Shown: positions 1-8,387, counted from the first letter of the stretch. The stretch is DNA of 64,000 nucleotides from Solirubrobacter deserti (GCF_003344625.1 NZ_QPKJ02000003.1:682001-746000); one strand, 5' to 3'. Translations and numbers: made by a program. Notes: generated by a model not told the origin, from the sequence alone.

Positions 1-16
1 TCCGCGATCAGCTCGT

Positions 17-1327
17 TCACCGCAGCTTCGCGAGCTCCTCGTAGAGCGCCCGCGCGGCCGCCGCGCCGTGCTCGAGCGCGATGAGCCGGTAGGACTCGTT
101 GGGCGCGTGCAGCGCGTCGTCCGGGAGGCTGAAGCCGGAGACGATCGTCGGGATGCCGCGGGCGGAGAAGTCAGCCAGGACCGGGATCGTCCCGCCCTCG
201 CGCACGAGCGCGGGCGCCTTGCCGGTGCTGCGCTCGAACGCTCGCCGCGCCGCCCGCAGGACCGGGTCCTCGGGATCGAACGCGCTCGGGCGCGCCGTGT
301 CGGCCGAGAACAGCAGCTCCGCGCCCTCGGGCAGCGCCTCGCGCAGCAGGTGCTCGAGGTTGGCGGCGATCTCGTCCGGGTCCTGCCCGCCGACGACCCG
401 CACCGACAGATCGGCCGACGCGACCGGCACGACGATCGTGCGCGCCTGCCCGCCCTCGATCCGGTGCACGTCCAGCGACGGCTCCGCGGTCGTGCGGACG
501 TAGAACTCGGCCGCGGCGGTGGCGTCGGCCGGGCGGGCGCCGACGTTGGCCAGCTCGCCCTCGCCGTCGGGCAGCGTCGCCCACGTCTCCACCTCGGCCG
601 GCGTGGGCGGCCGGATGCCGACGCGCAGCGGCTCGGGCAGCCGGCCGTCGGCGCCTGCGAGCACCGCGCCCAGCGCGCGGTGCAGCGCGTGGAAGGCGTT
701 CAGCGCCGCGCCACCGTAGATGCCCGAGTGCGCGGTCTGCGTGCCGGTCCGGACCTCGATGTGCGCGAAGACCATGCCGCGCGTGGCGACCGCGAGCGCC
801 GGCGTGTCGGGGTCGACCATGCCCGCGTCGAACACGACCGCCGCGTCGGCGCCGCGCTCGTCGGCGCGCACCCAGGCGCCGACGTCGTCGGAGCCGGTCT
901 CCTCGGCGCCCTCGATCAGCACGCGCACGTGCACGCCGAGCTCGTTGGCGCGGGCCAGCTCGCAGGCGACGTGCAGCAGCGGCAGGAAGTTGCCCTTGTC
1001 GTCGGTCGCGCCGCGGGCGTACAGGCGGCCGTCGCGCTCGGTCGGCTCGAACGGGGCCGAGTCCCACAGCGCGAGGTCGCCTGGGTCCTGGACGTCGTAG
1101 TGGCCGTAGATGAGGACGGTCGGCGCGTCCTCGCGGGAGGAGCGCAGCTCGCCGACGACGAGCGGGGCGCCGCCCGCCGTGTCCACCAGCTCGACGGTGC
1201 CGCCCGCGTCCGTCACGCGTTTCGCGGCCCACTCGGCGGCCTCCCGCAGCGCGGCCTCGTCACGCTCGCCGGTGGAGACCGAGGGGATCTTCAGCCACTC
1301 GATGGCCTCGCTCAGCAGGTCAGGCAT
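17..1327 (-). CDS. M20 family metallopeptidase (dipeptidase/deacylase)
   Basis: A 436-residue zinc-dependent exo- or dipeptidase of the M20 (ArgE/DapE/CPG2-like) family, probably cytoplasmic as no signal peptide is visible. The metal-binding features are in place: GHYDVQ with H76 and D78, ATDDKGN with D109/D110, and EGAEETGSDD with the paired glutamates at 142-143. The central segment fits the dimerisation domain and the C-terminal part completes the catalytic fold. Length is normal for the family. Its ATG overlaps the stop of the upstream carboxylase alpha gene by 8 bp, so the two are probably cotranscribed. Substrate cannot be told from sequence. Confidence 0.9.
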   Translation of the reverse strand: MPDLLSEAIEWLKIPSVSTGERDEAALREAAEWAAKRVTDAGGTVELVDTAGGAPLVVGELRSSREDAPTVLIYGHYDVQDPGDLALWDSAPFEPTERDGRLYARGATDDKGNFLPLLHVACELARANELGVHVRVLIEGAEETGSDDVGAWVRADERGADAAVVFDAGMVDPDTPALAVATRGMVFAHIEVRTGTQTAHSGIYGGAALNAFHALHRALGAVLAGADGRLPEPLRVGIRPPTPAEVETWATLPDGEGELANVGARPADATAAAEFYVRTTAEPSLDVHRIEGGQARTIVVPVASADLSVRVVGGQDPDEIAANLEHLLREALPEGAELLFSADTARPSAFDPEDPVLRAARRAFERSTGKAPALVREGGTIPVLADFSARGIPTIVSGFSLPDDALHAPNESYRLIALEHGAAAARALYEELAKLR

Positions 1328-3074
1328 CCTTGATCACCGCCAGCGTGTCGCCGGACTTGACCGCGGCGCCCTCGGAGATCGGCAGCTCGGCGATCGTCCC
1401 GGCCTTGTGGGCCGTGATCTCGTTCTCCATCTTCATCGCCTCGATGATGCAGATCAGCGCGCCCGCCTCGACCTGCGCCCCCGGCTCGACGAGCACCTTG
1501 AAGACGTTGCCCTGCATGGGCGAGGCGAGCGTGTCGCCGCCGCCCCCACCGCCGCTGGACCCCTTGCGCTCGCGCTTCTTCGGAGCGGCCTTGGGCGCGG
1601 CGCCGTTGCTCGCGGCCGCCTCGCCGTGGACGGTGACCTGGAAGCGCTTGCCGGACACCTCGACGACGTAGTCGCGGGCGACGACCTCCGCCTCCTCGGC
1701 GGCCGGCTCCGGCTTGGGCGCCGCCAGCGTCTTCAGCCACTCCTTGTCCTCGATCAGGTCCCGGCACGTCTCGCCCTTGGCCCACTGCTCGGAGGCCATG
1801 ATCGCCTTGTGGAACGGGATCAGCGTGCGCACGCCCTCGATCTCGAACTCCTTCAGCGCGCGGGCCATGCGGCGCGTGGCGCGCTCGCGGTCGGCGTCCC
1901 ACACGATCAGCTTCGCCACCATCGGGTCGTACAGCGGCGTGATCTCGGAGCCGGACAGCACACCGGAGTCCACGCGCACGCCCGGGCCGGACGGCTCCCG
2001 GTAGTGCGTGACCGTGCCCGGCGCGGGCGCAAAGTTGCGCGCCGCGTCCTCGGCGTTGATGCGGCACTCGATCGCGTGGCCGTGCCAGCGGATGTCGTCC
2101 TGGCCGAAGCTCAGCGGCTCGCCGGCGGCGACGAGGATCTGCTCGCGCACGATGTCCACGCCCGTGACCTCCTCGGTCACGCAGTGCTCGACCTGCACGC
2201 GCGTGTTCATCTCCAGGAAGAAGTACTCGCCCTCGTCGGAGAGCAGGCCCTCGATCGTGCCCGCGCCGCGGTAGTCGACCGCGCGTGCGGCCTCGACCGC
2301 GATCTCGCCGATCCGCGCGCGCAGCTCGGCGTCGACGAGCGGTGCCGGGGACTCCTCGATCAGCTTCTGGTGGCGGCGCTGGATCGAGCAGTCGCGCTCG
2401 CCCAGGTGGACGACGTTGCCGTGCCCGTCGGCCAGCACCTGCACCTCGACGTGGCGCGGGTCCGGCAGGTAGCGCTCCAGGTAGACGGTCGCGTCCGAGA
2501 AGAACTTCTCGCCCTCGCGCGCCGCGCCCTCGAACGCGTCCTTGAGCTTGTCCGGCTCCAGCGCGACGCGGAAGCCCTTGCCGCCTCCGCCGCCCGCGGC
2601 CTTGACCGCGACCGGATAGCCGATGTCCTCGGCGATGCGTTCAGCGTCTTCGAGCGACTCGACCGGGTCGGTGGTGCCCGGCACGATCGGCACGCCGGCG
2701 TCCTGCATCAGCTCGCGCGCCTTGGTCTTGGAGCCCATCGCCTCGATCGCGCTCGCGGGCGGGCCGATGAACGTCACGCCCGCCTCCTCCAGCCGGCGCG
2801 CGAACGCGGCGTTCTCGGCCAGGAAGCCGTAGCCGGGGTGCACGGCCTCGGCGCCGGACTCCTCGATCACCTCGAGCAGCTTGTCGACGTTGAGGTAGGA
2901 CTCGGCCGCGGGACCCGGGCCGAGCAGGTAGGCGTGCGTGGCGCGCTGGACGTGCTGCGCCTCGCGATCGGCCTCGGAGTAGACCGCCACGGACTCGATC
3001 CCGAGCTCGTCGAGCGCGCGGATGACTCGCACCGCGATCTCCCCGCGGTTCGCGACCAGGACCCTAGTAAACAT
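1320..3074 (-). CDS. Acetyl/propionyl-CoA carboxylase alpha chain (biotin carboxylase + BCCP)
   Basis: Biotin carboxylase and biotin carrier protein in one 584-residue chain. It carboxylates biotin with ATP and bicarbonate for an acyl-CoA carboxyltransferase. The N-terminus MFTRVLVANRGEIAVRV is the family signature. A Gly-rich ATP-grasp loop (GGGGGKGF) lies near residue 160, the EMNTRVQVEH segment is present, and the C-terminal lipoyl domain carries EAMKMEN with the biotinyl lysine near K548. A Gly/Ala linker precedes the carrier. The start at 3074 is preferred over 3086 because homologues begin MF, and a TAGCAT box lies 10 nt upstream. The beta chain is at 12695-14263. Specificity for acetyl- or propionyl-CoA is set mostly by the beta chain. 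Confidence 0.93.
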   Translation of the reverse strand: MFTRVLVANRGEIAVRVIRALDELGIESVAVYSEADREAQHVQRATHAYLLGPGPAAESYLNVDKLLEVIEESGAEAVHPGYGFLAENAAFARRLEEAGVTFIGPPASAIEAMGSKTKARELMQDAGVPIVPGTTDPVESLEDAERIAEDIGYPVAVKAAGGGGGKGFRVALEPDKLKDAFEGAAREGEKFFSDATVYLERYLPDPRHVEVQVLADGHGNVVHLGERDCSIQRRHQKLIEESPAPLVDAELRARIGEIAVEAARAVDYRGAGTIEGLLSDEGEYFFLEMNTRVQVEHCVTEEVTGVDIVREQILVAAGEPLSFGQDDIRWHGHAIECRINAEDAARNFAPAPGTVTHYREPSGPGVRVDSGVLSGSEITPLYDPMVAKLIVWDADRERATRRMARALKEFEIEGVRTLIPFHKAIMASEQWAKGETCRDLIEDKEWLKTLAAPKPEPAAEEAEVVARDYVVEVSGKRFQVTVHGEAAASNGAAPKAAPKKRERKGSSGGGGGGDTLASPMQGNVFKVLVEPGAQVEAGALICIIEAMKMENEITAHKAGTIAELPISEGAAVKSGDTLAVIKDA

Positions 3075-3090
3075 GGGGCGCGCCATGCTA
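3065..3090. promoter_or_regulatory. Reciprocal divergent promoter between carboxylase alpha chain and phosphatase
   Basis: Only 10 bp separate the two start codons (3074 minus, 3085 plus). On the minus strand TAGCAT (3090-3085) lies 10 nt before the carboxylase ATG and covers the phosphatase ATG. On the plus strand TAGTAA/TAAACA (3065-3073) lies 11-14 nt before the phosphatase ATG and overlaps the carboxylase start. Each -10 candidate therefore sits on the other gene's start codon. The assignment is inferred from position and sequence. Confidence 0.45.
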
Positions 3091-3642
3091 ACCCCTCCCC
3101 GCCTCGTCCTGGTCCGCCACGGCCAGTCGACCTACAACGCCCAGGCCCGGCTGCAGGGTCAGGCCGACCCGCCGCTGTCGCAGACCGGCCGTGCCGACGC
3201 GGAGGCGTTGCGCCCTTTTCTGCCGCGCTTCGAGCAGGTCGTGACGAGCGACCTGCAGCGCGCGAGCGAGACCGCGGCACTGCTCGGCTATCCGGACGCG
3301 CCGCGTGACGAGCGCTGGCGCGAGATCTTCGTCGGCGAGTGGTCCGGGCGCTCGCTGGCGGAGCTGCCGACCGGGACCGAGGCCGCGTGGCGGGGCGGGC
3401 CGCTGCGGGCGCCGGACGGGGAGTCGTGGGCGCAGTTCGAGGCGCGGGTCGGCGGCGCGGTCGACGAGCTGGTGGCCGCGGGCGGCGACTGGCTGGTGAT
3501 CTGCCACGGCGGCGTGGTCCGCGCCGCGCTCTCGTACGTGACCGGCGTGAACCCGCGGATGGTCGCCGGGCCGGCCAACACGAGCGTCACCGTGCTGCGC
3601 CCGCCGTTCCTCGAGCGCTACGCCTGGACGCCCGCCCTGTAA
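3085..3642 (+). CDS. Histidine phosphatase family protein (phosphoglycerate-mutase-like)
   Basis: A 185-residue phosphatase of the branch-1 histidine phosphatase superfamily, cytoplasmic. The catalytic RHGQST motif has the phosphorylated histidine at H12, and the second histidine is in VICHGGVVRA. TSDLQRASETA is the conserved middle block. Close relatives act on phosphoglycerate, alpha-ribazole phosphate or sugar phosphates, so the substrate is open. The start at 3085 places RHG at the usual distance from the N-terminus; upstream starts (3022, 3073) would add unconserved sequence overlapping the divergent carboxylase gene. Confidence 0.85.
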   Translation: MLTPPRLVLVRHGQSTYNAQARLQGQADPPLSQTGRADAEALRPFLPRFEQVVTSDLQRASETAALLGYPDAPRDERWREIFVGEWSGRSLAELPTGTEAAWRGGPLRAPDGESWAQFEARVGGAVDELVAAGGDWLVICHGGVVRAALSYVTGVNPRMVAGPANTSVTVLRPPFLERYAWTPAL

Positions 3643-3747
3643 GCGATGTGACGCGTCCACTTTTTGCCGCAAGTCTGCGCGAGAGGCCGCGTTCCAGACA
3701 GTACGCCGCTCTCATCCTGGGGCCTTTTGAGTAGCGGTCCATATGGG

Positions 3748-3788
3748 AACCGGCCGGCCGGCAAATGGGGCCGCCGCGCCGGCCGGTT
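3748..3788. terminator. Bidirectional terminator-like inverted repeat
   Basis: Perfect 11-bp arms (3748-3758 and 3778-3788, AACCGGCCGGC / GCCGGCCGGTT) with a 19-nt spacer lie between the convergent phosphatase and AccE-like genes. Short T-runs follow on the plus side. Position fits transcription termination in both directions. The rest of 3643-3798 is less GC-rich than its surroundings and shows no gene. Confidence 0.5.
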
Positions 3789-3798
3789 TCTCCCGACT

Positions 3799-3975
3799 TC
3801 ACTGCCGGAACACCCACTCCGGCTCACGATCGACACCCTCAAGCCTCGCCGCCCTGACCCACGGGCTGACCACCGCGGGTTTCCCCTCCCCTGAGGGCGG
3901 CGGGGCGGTGTCGACCTCGAACTGCTGGATCGCGGCGATCACCGCCGCCGCCTCCTCCGGTGACGGAGCGCTCAT
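3799..3975 (-). CDS. Small AccE-like protein (acyl-CoA carboxylase epsilon-subunit-like)
   Basis: A 58-residue protein whose ATG overlaps the phoD stop as ATGA, so it is probably translationally coupled. The pattern SPEEAAAVIAAI, a Pro/Gly-rich spacer, SPWVRAARL and a C-terminal Trp (W39, W54) resembles the short epsilon subunits that stabilise actinobacterial acyl-CoA carboxylase complexes. Those subunits typically show a PEE-AAL-A helix and a SxWxxxAR segment. A complete carboxylase alpha chain lies 0.7 kb away in the same direction, which supports but does not prove the assignment. The association with phoD is odd. It could instead be an unrelated small hypothetical protein. Confidence 0.5.
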   Translation of the reverse strand: MSAPSPEEAAAVIAAIQQFEVDTAPPPSGEGKPAVVSPWVRAARLEGVDREPEWVFRQ

Positions 3976-5534
3976 GCCGGCGGGCCGTTGACGCCCTTGA
4001 TCGACTTCTGCCCGCGCGCCACCGAGTAGGTGAAGCCGGTGGACGGGAGCGTCGCGCGCGAGCGGCGCTTGATCGTCTGCACGCGCTTGAAGCTGACATC
4101 GAACTTGGTCGGGCTGGCCTCGACGAGCCCGTAGCCGTGGTGGTCGAAGTCGGCCTGGTCGACCCACGGGTTCAGGCCGCGCAGCGTGTCGATGATCGCC
4201 TGCGGCGTGTTCGGGTTGGCGTCGTTGCCCGGCAGCGTCTGCCCGCCGCCGACCGGCAGGTCGGTCTCCCCGAACGACTGCGACGTGATCGAGCCGCCGA
4301 CGAACTCCAGCGCCACCGACTCGCCGCGCTGGCGCTGCGTACGCACGTCGCCGGCGATGAACGTGTGGATGTCGCCCGTGACGAACACGACGTCCTGGAT
4401 CGCGCGGGAGCGGATGTGCTCGAGCAGTTCCTCACGCTCGTTGCTGTAGCCCTGCCAGGAGTCGAACGTGTAGTACGCGCCGCCGAGCAGCTCGGCGTTC
4501 ATCATCATCGTCTCGTTGCCGATGACCTTCCACGCGGCGGGGGAGGAAGCCAGGCGCTGCTTGACCCAGTCCATCTGTGCGCGACCGAGGTACGCGCGCG
4601 GAGCGTCGTAGCCGGCGCACGGGACCGCGACGGCGTCGTTGCACGGCTGGTCGTCGCGGTACTGGCGCTGGTCGAGCATGATCATGTCGACGGTGTTGCC
4701 GAAGCGCAGGCCGCGGTAGATGCGGCTGCGGCCGGACGCGAAGAACGGCATCGCCTCGAAGTACGCCTTGTAGCCGGCGTTCTTGCGGGCGGTGTTGTAC
4801 TTCCCCGCGGGCAGCCCGCCGGCGGGCGCGCTGCCGGCGTAGTTGTCGATCACCTCATGGTCGTCCCAGGTGGCGATCATCGGGAACTTCGCGTGCACGT
4901 CGCGCAGCGCCTTGTCGGAGCGGTAGAGCGCGTACTTGTCGCGGTAGTCGTCGAGCGACCGGGCCTCGCCGATGGGGTCGTTGCGGACGCCGGTCTGGCC
5001 CCGGCGGTGATAGGCCTCGGCGTAGATGTAGTCGCCGAGGTTGACGACGAAATCGACGTCCTCGCGCGCCATCAGCTCGTAGGCGTTGTAGTAGCCGTGC
5101 GTGTAGTCCGCGCAGCTGAAGAACGCGAACTTGACCGTCTCGTTGGAGTCCTCCGGCAGCGCGGTCTGGAAGCGGCCGACGGGGGACTGGGTCGTGCGGG
5201 TCTCGAAGCGGTAGAAGTAGCGCTCGTGCGGGTCCAGGCCCCTGATCCGCGCCTTCACGGAGTAGCCGTCGCGCGCGCTCGTGGTGATGTTGCGCGAGGC
5301 CACCACGCGGCGGAAGGCGGCGTCGCGCGCGACCTCGAGCCGCACCTGGCCGCGCCCCTCGGCGTCGTCGAGCAGCGTCAGCAACGTGATCCCGTCCGGC
5401 GTCGGGTCCCCGGACAGGACGCCCTGGCGGAAGCGTCCGTCGCGCAGGACGGCGGCGCGGGCGGTGGCCGGCGGGAGCAGCAGGACGGCAGCGCCGGCGG
5501 CGCCGCGCCGGACGAGCTGGCGACGGGTCAGCAT
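3972..5534 (-). CDS. phoD: Alkaline phosphatase D (PhoD) family metallophosphoesterase, Tat-exported
   Basis: A 520-residue secreted phosphomonoesterase/phosphodiesterase. The N-terminus has a twin-arginine signal (TRRQLVRRG followed by an Ala/Leu-rich stretch ending near ATARA). PhoD-family metal ligands are visible in order: FSCADY, NLGDYIYA, WDDHEVIDN, and VTGDIHTF near the C-terminus. The PhoD N-terminal beta domain precedes the catalytic domain. Length matches the family. It is the first gene of a two-gene unit with the AccE-like protein. The longer reading frame upstream of 5534 runs over a divergent gene and is rejected. Confidence 0.92.
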   Translation of the reverse strand: MLTRRQLVRRGAAGAAVLLLPPATARAAVLRDGRFRQGVLSGDPTPDGITLLTLLDDAEGRGQVRLEVARDAAFRRVVASRNITTSARDGYSVKARIRGLDPHERYFYRFETRTTQSPVGRFQTALPEDSNETVKFAFFSCADYTHGYYNAYELMAREDVDFVVNLGDYIYAEAYHRRGQTGVRNDPIGEARSLDDYRDKYALYRSDKALRDVHAKFPMIATWDDHEVIDNYAGSAPAGGLPAGKYNTARKNAGYKAYFEAMPFFASGRSRIYRGLRFGNTVDMIMLDQRQYRDDQPCNDAVAVPCAGYDAPRAYLGRAQMDWVKQRLASSPAAWKVIGNETMMMNAELLGGAYYTFDSWQGYSNEREELLEHIRSRAIQDVVFVTGDIHTFIAGDVRTQRQRGESVALEFVGGSITSQSFGETDLPVGGGQTLPGNDANPNTPQAIIDTLRGLNPWVDQADFDHHGYGLVEASPTKFDVSFKRVQTIKRRSRATLPSTGFTYSVARGQKSIKGVNGPPA

Positions 5535-5541
5535 GGGCGCG

Positions 5542-5568
5542 AGCGTACCGACTTTGGTCGAAGTGCAA
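5542..5568 (-). promoter_or_regulatory. Putative phoD promoter, leaderless spacing
   Basis: On the minus strand TTGCAC (5568-5563) is followed after 15 bp by TACGCT (5547-5542), and 7 nt later by the phoD ATG. The spacing predicts a transcript beginning at or next to the start codon. No clear PHO-box direct repeat was seen. Confidence 0.45.
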
Positions 5569-5618
5569 GTCGACTGCGGCCGGATGTTCACGGCCCGCGA
5601 GACGCCGATGATCGGGGC

Positions 5619-5843
5619 ATGTCCAGTGCCGCCAAGGTCGTCGCCGTCATCGCCCTGATCGTGTTGCTCAATGTCGCGCTGCGGTTCGTCGACCTCCCGT
5701 CGGTCGACCTGTCGCTGCCGGACATCGACGTCCCCGACTGGCTGCAGTGGGTCAACCGCGCCAAGAACGTCGTCGTGATCGGGCTGCTCGCGGCGGTCGT
5801 GATCGGCGCGGTCGTGAAAGAGATGCACCGCGACCGCCACTAG
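5619..5843 (+). CDS. Small membrane protein of unknown function
   Basis: A 74-residue protein with two predicted membrane helices (about residues 5-22 and 50-66). They flank a short extracytoplasmic-looking segment rich in Asp/Leu/Pro (LPSVDLSLPDIDVPDW). The C-terminus is charged (KEMHRDRH). No family is recognised. It is divergent from phoD and lies 17 bp upstream of the NHL-repeat gene, whose Shine-Dalgarno overlaps this gene's stop, so the two may be cotranscribed. Confidence 0.6.
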   Translation: MSSAAKVVAVIALIVLLNVALRFVDLPSVDLSLPDIDVPDWLQWVNRAKNVVVIGLLAAVVIGAVVKEMHRDRH

Positions 5844-5860
5844 AGGAGTACGGTCGGCAC

Positions 5861-7459
5861 ATGCGTCGCCGCCTACTGCTCGGGATTCTTCTCACGCTCG
5901 TCGCGCTTCCGGCTCCGGCGGGCGCGGCCGTCATCCAGGACTTCAGCGGGTTCACGACCGGGACGAACGGGATCGCGCTCGGGCCGGACGGGAACTTCTG
6001 GGTCTCCGAGGAGTTCGGCAACTCGGTCGCGCGGATGACGCCCGCGGGGCAGATCACCGGACGCTGGGCCGTGGGCGCGCGCCCGACGTCGATCGCGGCC
6101 GGGCCCAACGGGACGGTCTGGGTGTCGGTGACCGGCGCCAACCAGCTGGCCCGGTTCGACACGACGCAGGCCGCTCCGGCACCGCAGCTGATCCCGACCA
6201 ACACGGGCGGTGCGGGCTGCGGCCCGGTCGGGATCGCCGACGGCGGCAACGGACGGATGTACTTCACGCAGCCCGGCACGTGCGGCGGCGACTCGTACAT
6301 CGGGTCCGTGGACGCCAACGGCGCCGGCCAGGTGAAGAACACGACGCCGAACGCGGTGTTCGACCTCGCGGTCAGCGGCGGCAAGCTCTTCGCGCCCGAC
6401 TTCTTCAACGACCGCGTCCTGCGTTACTCGCTTGCGCTCGGCGCCTTCGAGACGGCAGTGGGCGTGCCCGGTTCGCCCGACGGCGTGACGGTGGACGGAC
6501 AGGGCAACGTGTGGGTGTCCCAATTCGGGGGCAGCGGCGTCGCCCGCTTCCCCGCGACGCAGAACGGCGGCGCGGCCCAGACGTTCGGCGGCTCCGTCAC
6601 CGCGCCGTTCGGCATCGTCGCCGCGCCTGACGGTCGCGTGTACGCCGCCGGAAGCGAGAGCGGCAACCTCGTCCGCGTGTCCGCCGACGGGACGTTCAAG
6701 TCCTTCCCGGCGGGCGGCAAGCCCTGGGACATCGTCGCCGGGCCGGACGGCGACCTCTACTTCACCGACCTGGACTCCGGGCGGGTGCGGCGCTTCGTCA
6801 GCAGCGCGCCGCGCGTCGGGGCGGCTGGCGGCGTGGCGACCGCCACGACGAGCGCCAACGTCTCGGCGACGGTCGACGCGCGCGGGAACGCCACCACGGT
6901 CACCTTCGAGTACGGACCGACCACCGCGTACGGCAGCGCGGTCACCGTCGCGGCGAGCGGCGTCGGGCCGTTCCCAGTCGGCGCGACGCTCAGCGGACTC
7001 GCGGCCGGGACGACATATCACGCCCGTGTGCGTGCGATCAATGAAGAGGGCGAGGCCGCGCCCAGCGGCGACTTCACCTTTACGACGCCCGCCCCGCCGC
7101 CGCCCCCGCCGGTCGAGAAGGTGCTCAAGGCGCGCGCGAGCTTCAGCTGGGGCTTCACCGGCGCGCGCACCGTGCTCACCCGCATCCGCATCACCGACCT
7201 CGAAGGCGGTGAGACGGTCCGCATCACGTGCGCCGGCGGCAAGAAGAAGGGCTGCCCGCTCAAGTCGAAGACCTACCGCAACGTGAAGGCGGGCAACCGG
7301 TCGCTGACGAGCCTGTTCGGGAAGAAGCGCAAGCTGCGCACCGGGGCGAAGATCGAGGTGCGGATCACCAAGGCGGGCGCGACCGGGTCGGTGGCGACGC
7401 TCACGATCGGCAAGCGCAAGAAGGACCCGAGGATCGTGCGGCGGCCGCTGAAGCCGTGA
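5861..7459 (+). CDS. Secreted NHL/SMP-30-type beta-propeller protein with Fn3-like and basic C-terminal domains
   Basis: A 532-residue exported protein. A signal peptide (RRRLLLGILLTLVALPAPAGA) is followed by roughly six propeller repeats of the type GPDGNFWVSE / GPNGTVWVS / DGQGNVWVSQFG, like virginiamycin-B-lyase/NHL propellers. Next comes a fibronectin-III-like domain (about 330-430), a Pro-rich linker and a Lys-rich beta module ending KKDPRIVRRPLKP. The function is probably cell-surface binding; no lyase activity can be claimed. GAGGAG at 5843-5848 gives a good ribosome-binding site. Its 3' end overlaps the convergent LysR gene by 59 bp. Confidence 0.8.
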   Translation: MRRRLLLGILLTLVALPAPAGAAVIQDFSGFTTGTNGIALGPDGNFWVSEEFGNSVARMTPAGQITGRWAVGARPTSIAAGPNGTVWVSVTGANQLARFDTTQAAPAPQLIPTNTGGAGCGPVGIADGGNGRMYFTQPGTCGGDSYIGSVDANGAGQVKNTTPNAVFDLAVSGGKLFAPDFFNDRVLRYSLALGAFETAVGVPGSPDGVTVDGQGNVWVSQFGGSGVARFPATQNGGAAQTFGGSVTAPFGIVAAPDGRVYAAGSESGNLVRVSADGTFKSFPAGGKPWDIVAGPDGDLYFTDLDSGRVRRFVSSAPRVGAAGGVATATTSANVSATVDARGNATTVTFEYGPTTAYGSAVTVAASGVGPFPVGATLSGLAAGTTYHARVRAINEEGEAAPSGDFTFTTPAPPPPPPVEKVLKARASFSWGFTGARTVLTRIRITDLEGGETVRITCAGGKKKGCPLKSKTYRNVKAGNRSLTSLFGKKRKLRTGAKIEVRITKAGATGSVATLTIGKRKKDPRIVRRPLKP

Positions 7460-8312
7460 GGACGTCCAGGACGAGGGCGACCGAGCGCCGCGTGAGCGCC
7501 TCTTCGCGGTGCAGGACGAGCAAGTCCCGGCGGGCGACGGGGTCGAGCGAGCGGCGCTCGACCGCTCCCGCCGGGGCGAGCACGAACGACGGCAGGACCG
7601 TCACGCCCAGCCCGCGCTGGACGGCGTAGAGCAGCGCTTCGTGGCTGAACAGGCGGCCGGCGAAGCGCGGCTCGAAGCCCGCCTGCCGGCAGCGGCGGAT
7701 GATGTGGCCCTCGAGCTCGGTGCCGTCCAGCAGCCACGGATGCTCGCGGAGGTCGGCCAGCGCGCCGCTGAACGGCGTGCCCGGCGGTAGCACGGCCTGC
7801 AGCTCGTCTTGCGCGAGCGGCACCGACCGCAGTTGCGGGGTATGTGGGAACGTGCCGTCGCCGAAATCGGCCACGATCGCGAGGTCGACCTCGCCGCGTT
7901 CGAGCGCGGGCACGTTCTCGGCCGGCTCGAGCTCGGCGAGCTGGACGCTGATGCCCGGGTGCACGCGGGCGACCTCGGCCGCGGCGTCGATCACGAAGCC
8001 GCGCATCGCGCTCGTGAACGCGGACACGCGGACGCTGCCGGCGGGTGCGTCACGCAGCGCGCGCAACGCCTCCTCGGCCGCCTCGATGCGCTCGAGGATC
8101 AGCCGAGCGTGGCCGGCCAGCGCGACGCCCGTGTCGGTCAGCGCGACCGTGCGCCCGTGCCGCTCCAGCAGGGCCGCGCCGCTTTCGCGCTCCAGCGCCG
8201 CGAGCTGCTGGGACACCGCCGACGGACTCATGGAGGCGGCGCTCGCCACCGCCCGGACCGTTCCGAGGCTCTCGAGCTGGATCAGCAGGCGCAGGCGGCG
8301 TGGGTCGAGCAC
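7401..8312 (-). CDS. dgdR: LysR-family regulator, probable DgdR
   Basis: A 303-residue transcription factor with an N-terminal winged helix (LDPRRLRLLIQLESLGTVRAVASA, then SPSAVSQQLAALERESGAALLERHGR) and a periplasmic-binding-protein-like effector domain. It is divergent from a 2,2-dialkylglycine decarboxylase gene, exactly as dgdR is to dgdA in Burkholderia, so it most likely controls dgdA in response to dialkylglycines. The GTG start at 8312 gives the standard LysR N-terminus; no ATG fits. A TAAAGT box lies 11 nt before it. Confidence 0.82.
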   Translation of the reverse strand: MLDPRRLRLLIQLESLGTVRAVASAASMSPSAVSQQLAALERESGAALLERHGRTVALTDTGVALAGHARLILERIEAAEEALRALRDAPAGSVRVSAFTSAMRGFVIDAAAEVARVHPGISVQLAELEPAENVPALERGEVDLAIVADFGDGTFPHTPQLRSVPLAQDELQAVLPPGTPFSGALADLREHPWLLDGTELEGHIIRRCRQAGFEPRFAGRLFSHEALLYAVQRGLGVTVLPSFVLAPAGAVERRSLDPVARRDLLVLHREEALTRRSVALVLDVLTASAAAARSSGPSCACRS

Positions 8313-8331
8313 TGTGAAGCACAACTTTACA
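8313..8331. promoter_or_regulatory. Putative LysR operator in dgdR-dgdA intergenic region
   Basis: TGTGAAGCACAACTTTACA is an interrupted dyad (TGTnAAG-N5-CTTnACA, one mismatch) with the T-N11-A geometry expected of LysR-type sites. It abuts the dgdR GTG and covers the dgdR -10 candidate TAAAGT (8329-8324). Binding would fit autorepression and long-range control of dgdA. Confidence 0.5.
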
Positions 8332-8374
8332 GCCAGAGCAGAAAATGTCGCTGGACCTGCACGGTCGGTCGAGC

Positions 8375-8380
8375 TAGCTT
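8375..8380 (+). promoter_or_regulatory. dgdA -10 box, leaderless spacing
   Basis: TAGCTT ends 7 nt before the dgdA ATG at 8388. No Shine-Dalgarno is present, so transcription probably starts at the initiation codon. Confidence 0.5.
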
Positions 8381-8387
8381 GCGGTAC

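Noticed and set aside
68..1333. Long plus-strand open frame opposite the M20 peptidase (and many similar antisense frames through the window)
   Set aside because: Arg/Gly/Ala-rich translation without domains. High GC makes long spurious frames opposite real genes.
3022..3084. Phosphatase start at 3022 or 3073
   Set aside because: The added residues overlap the carboxylase coding start and precede the conserved beta-strand and RHG motif by an atypical distance.
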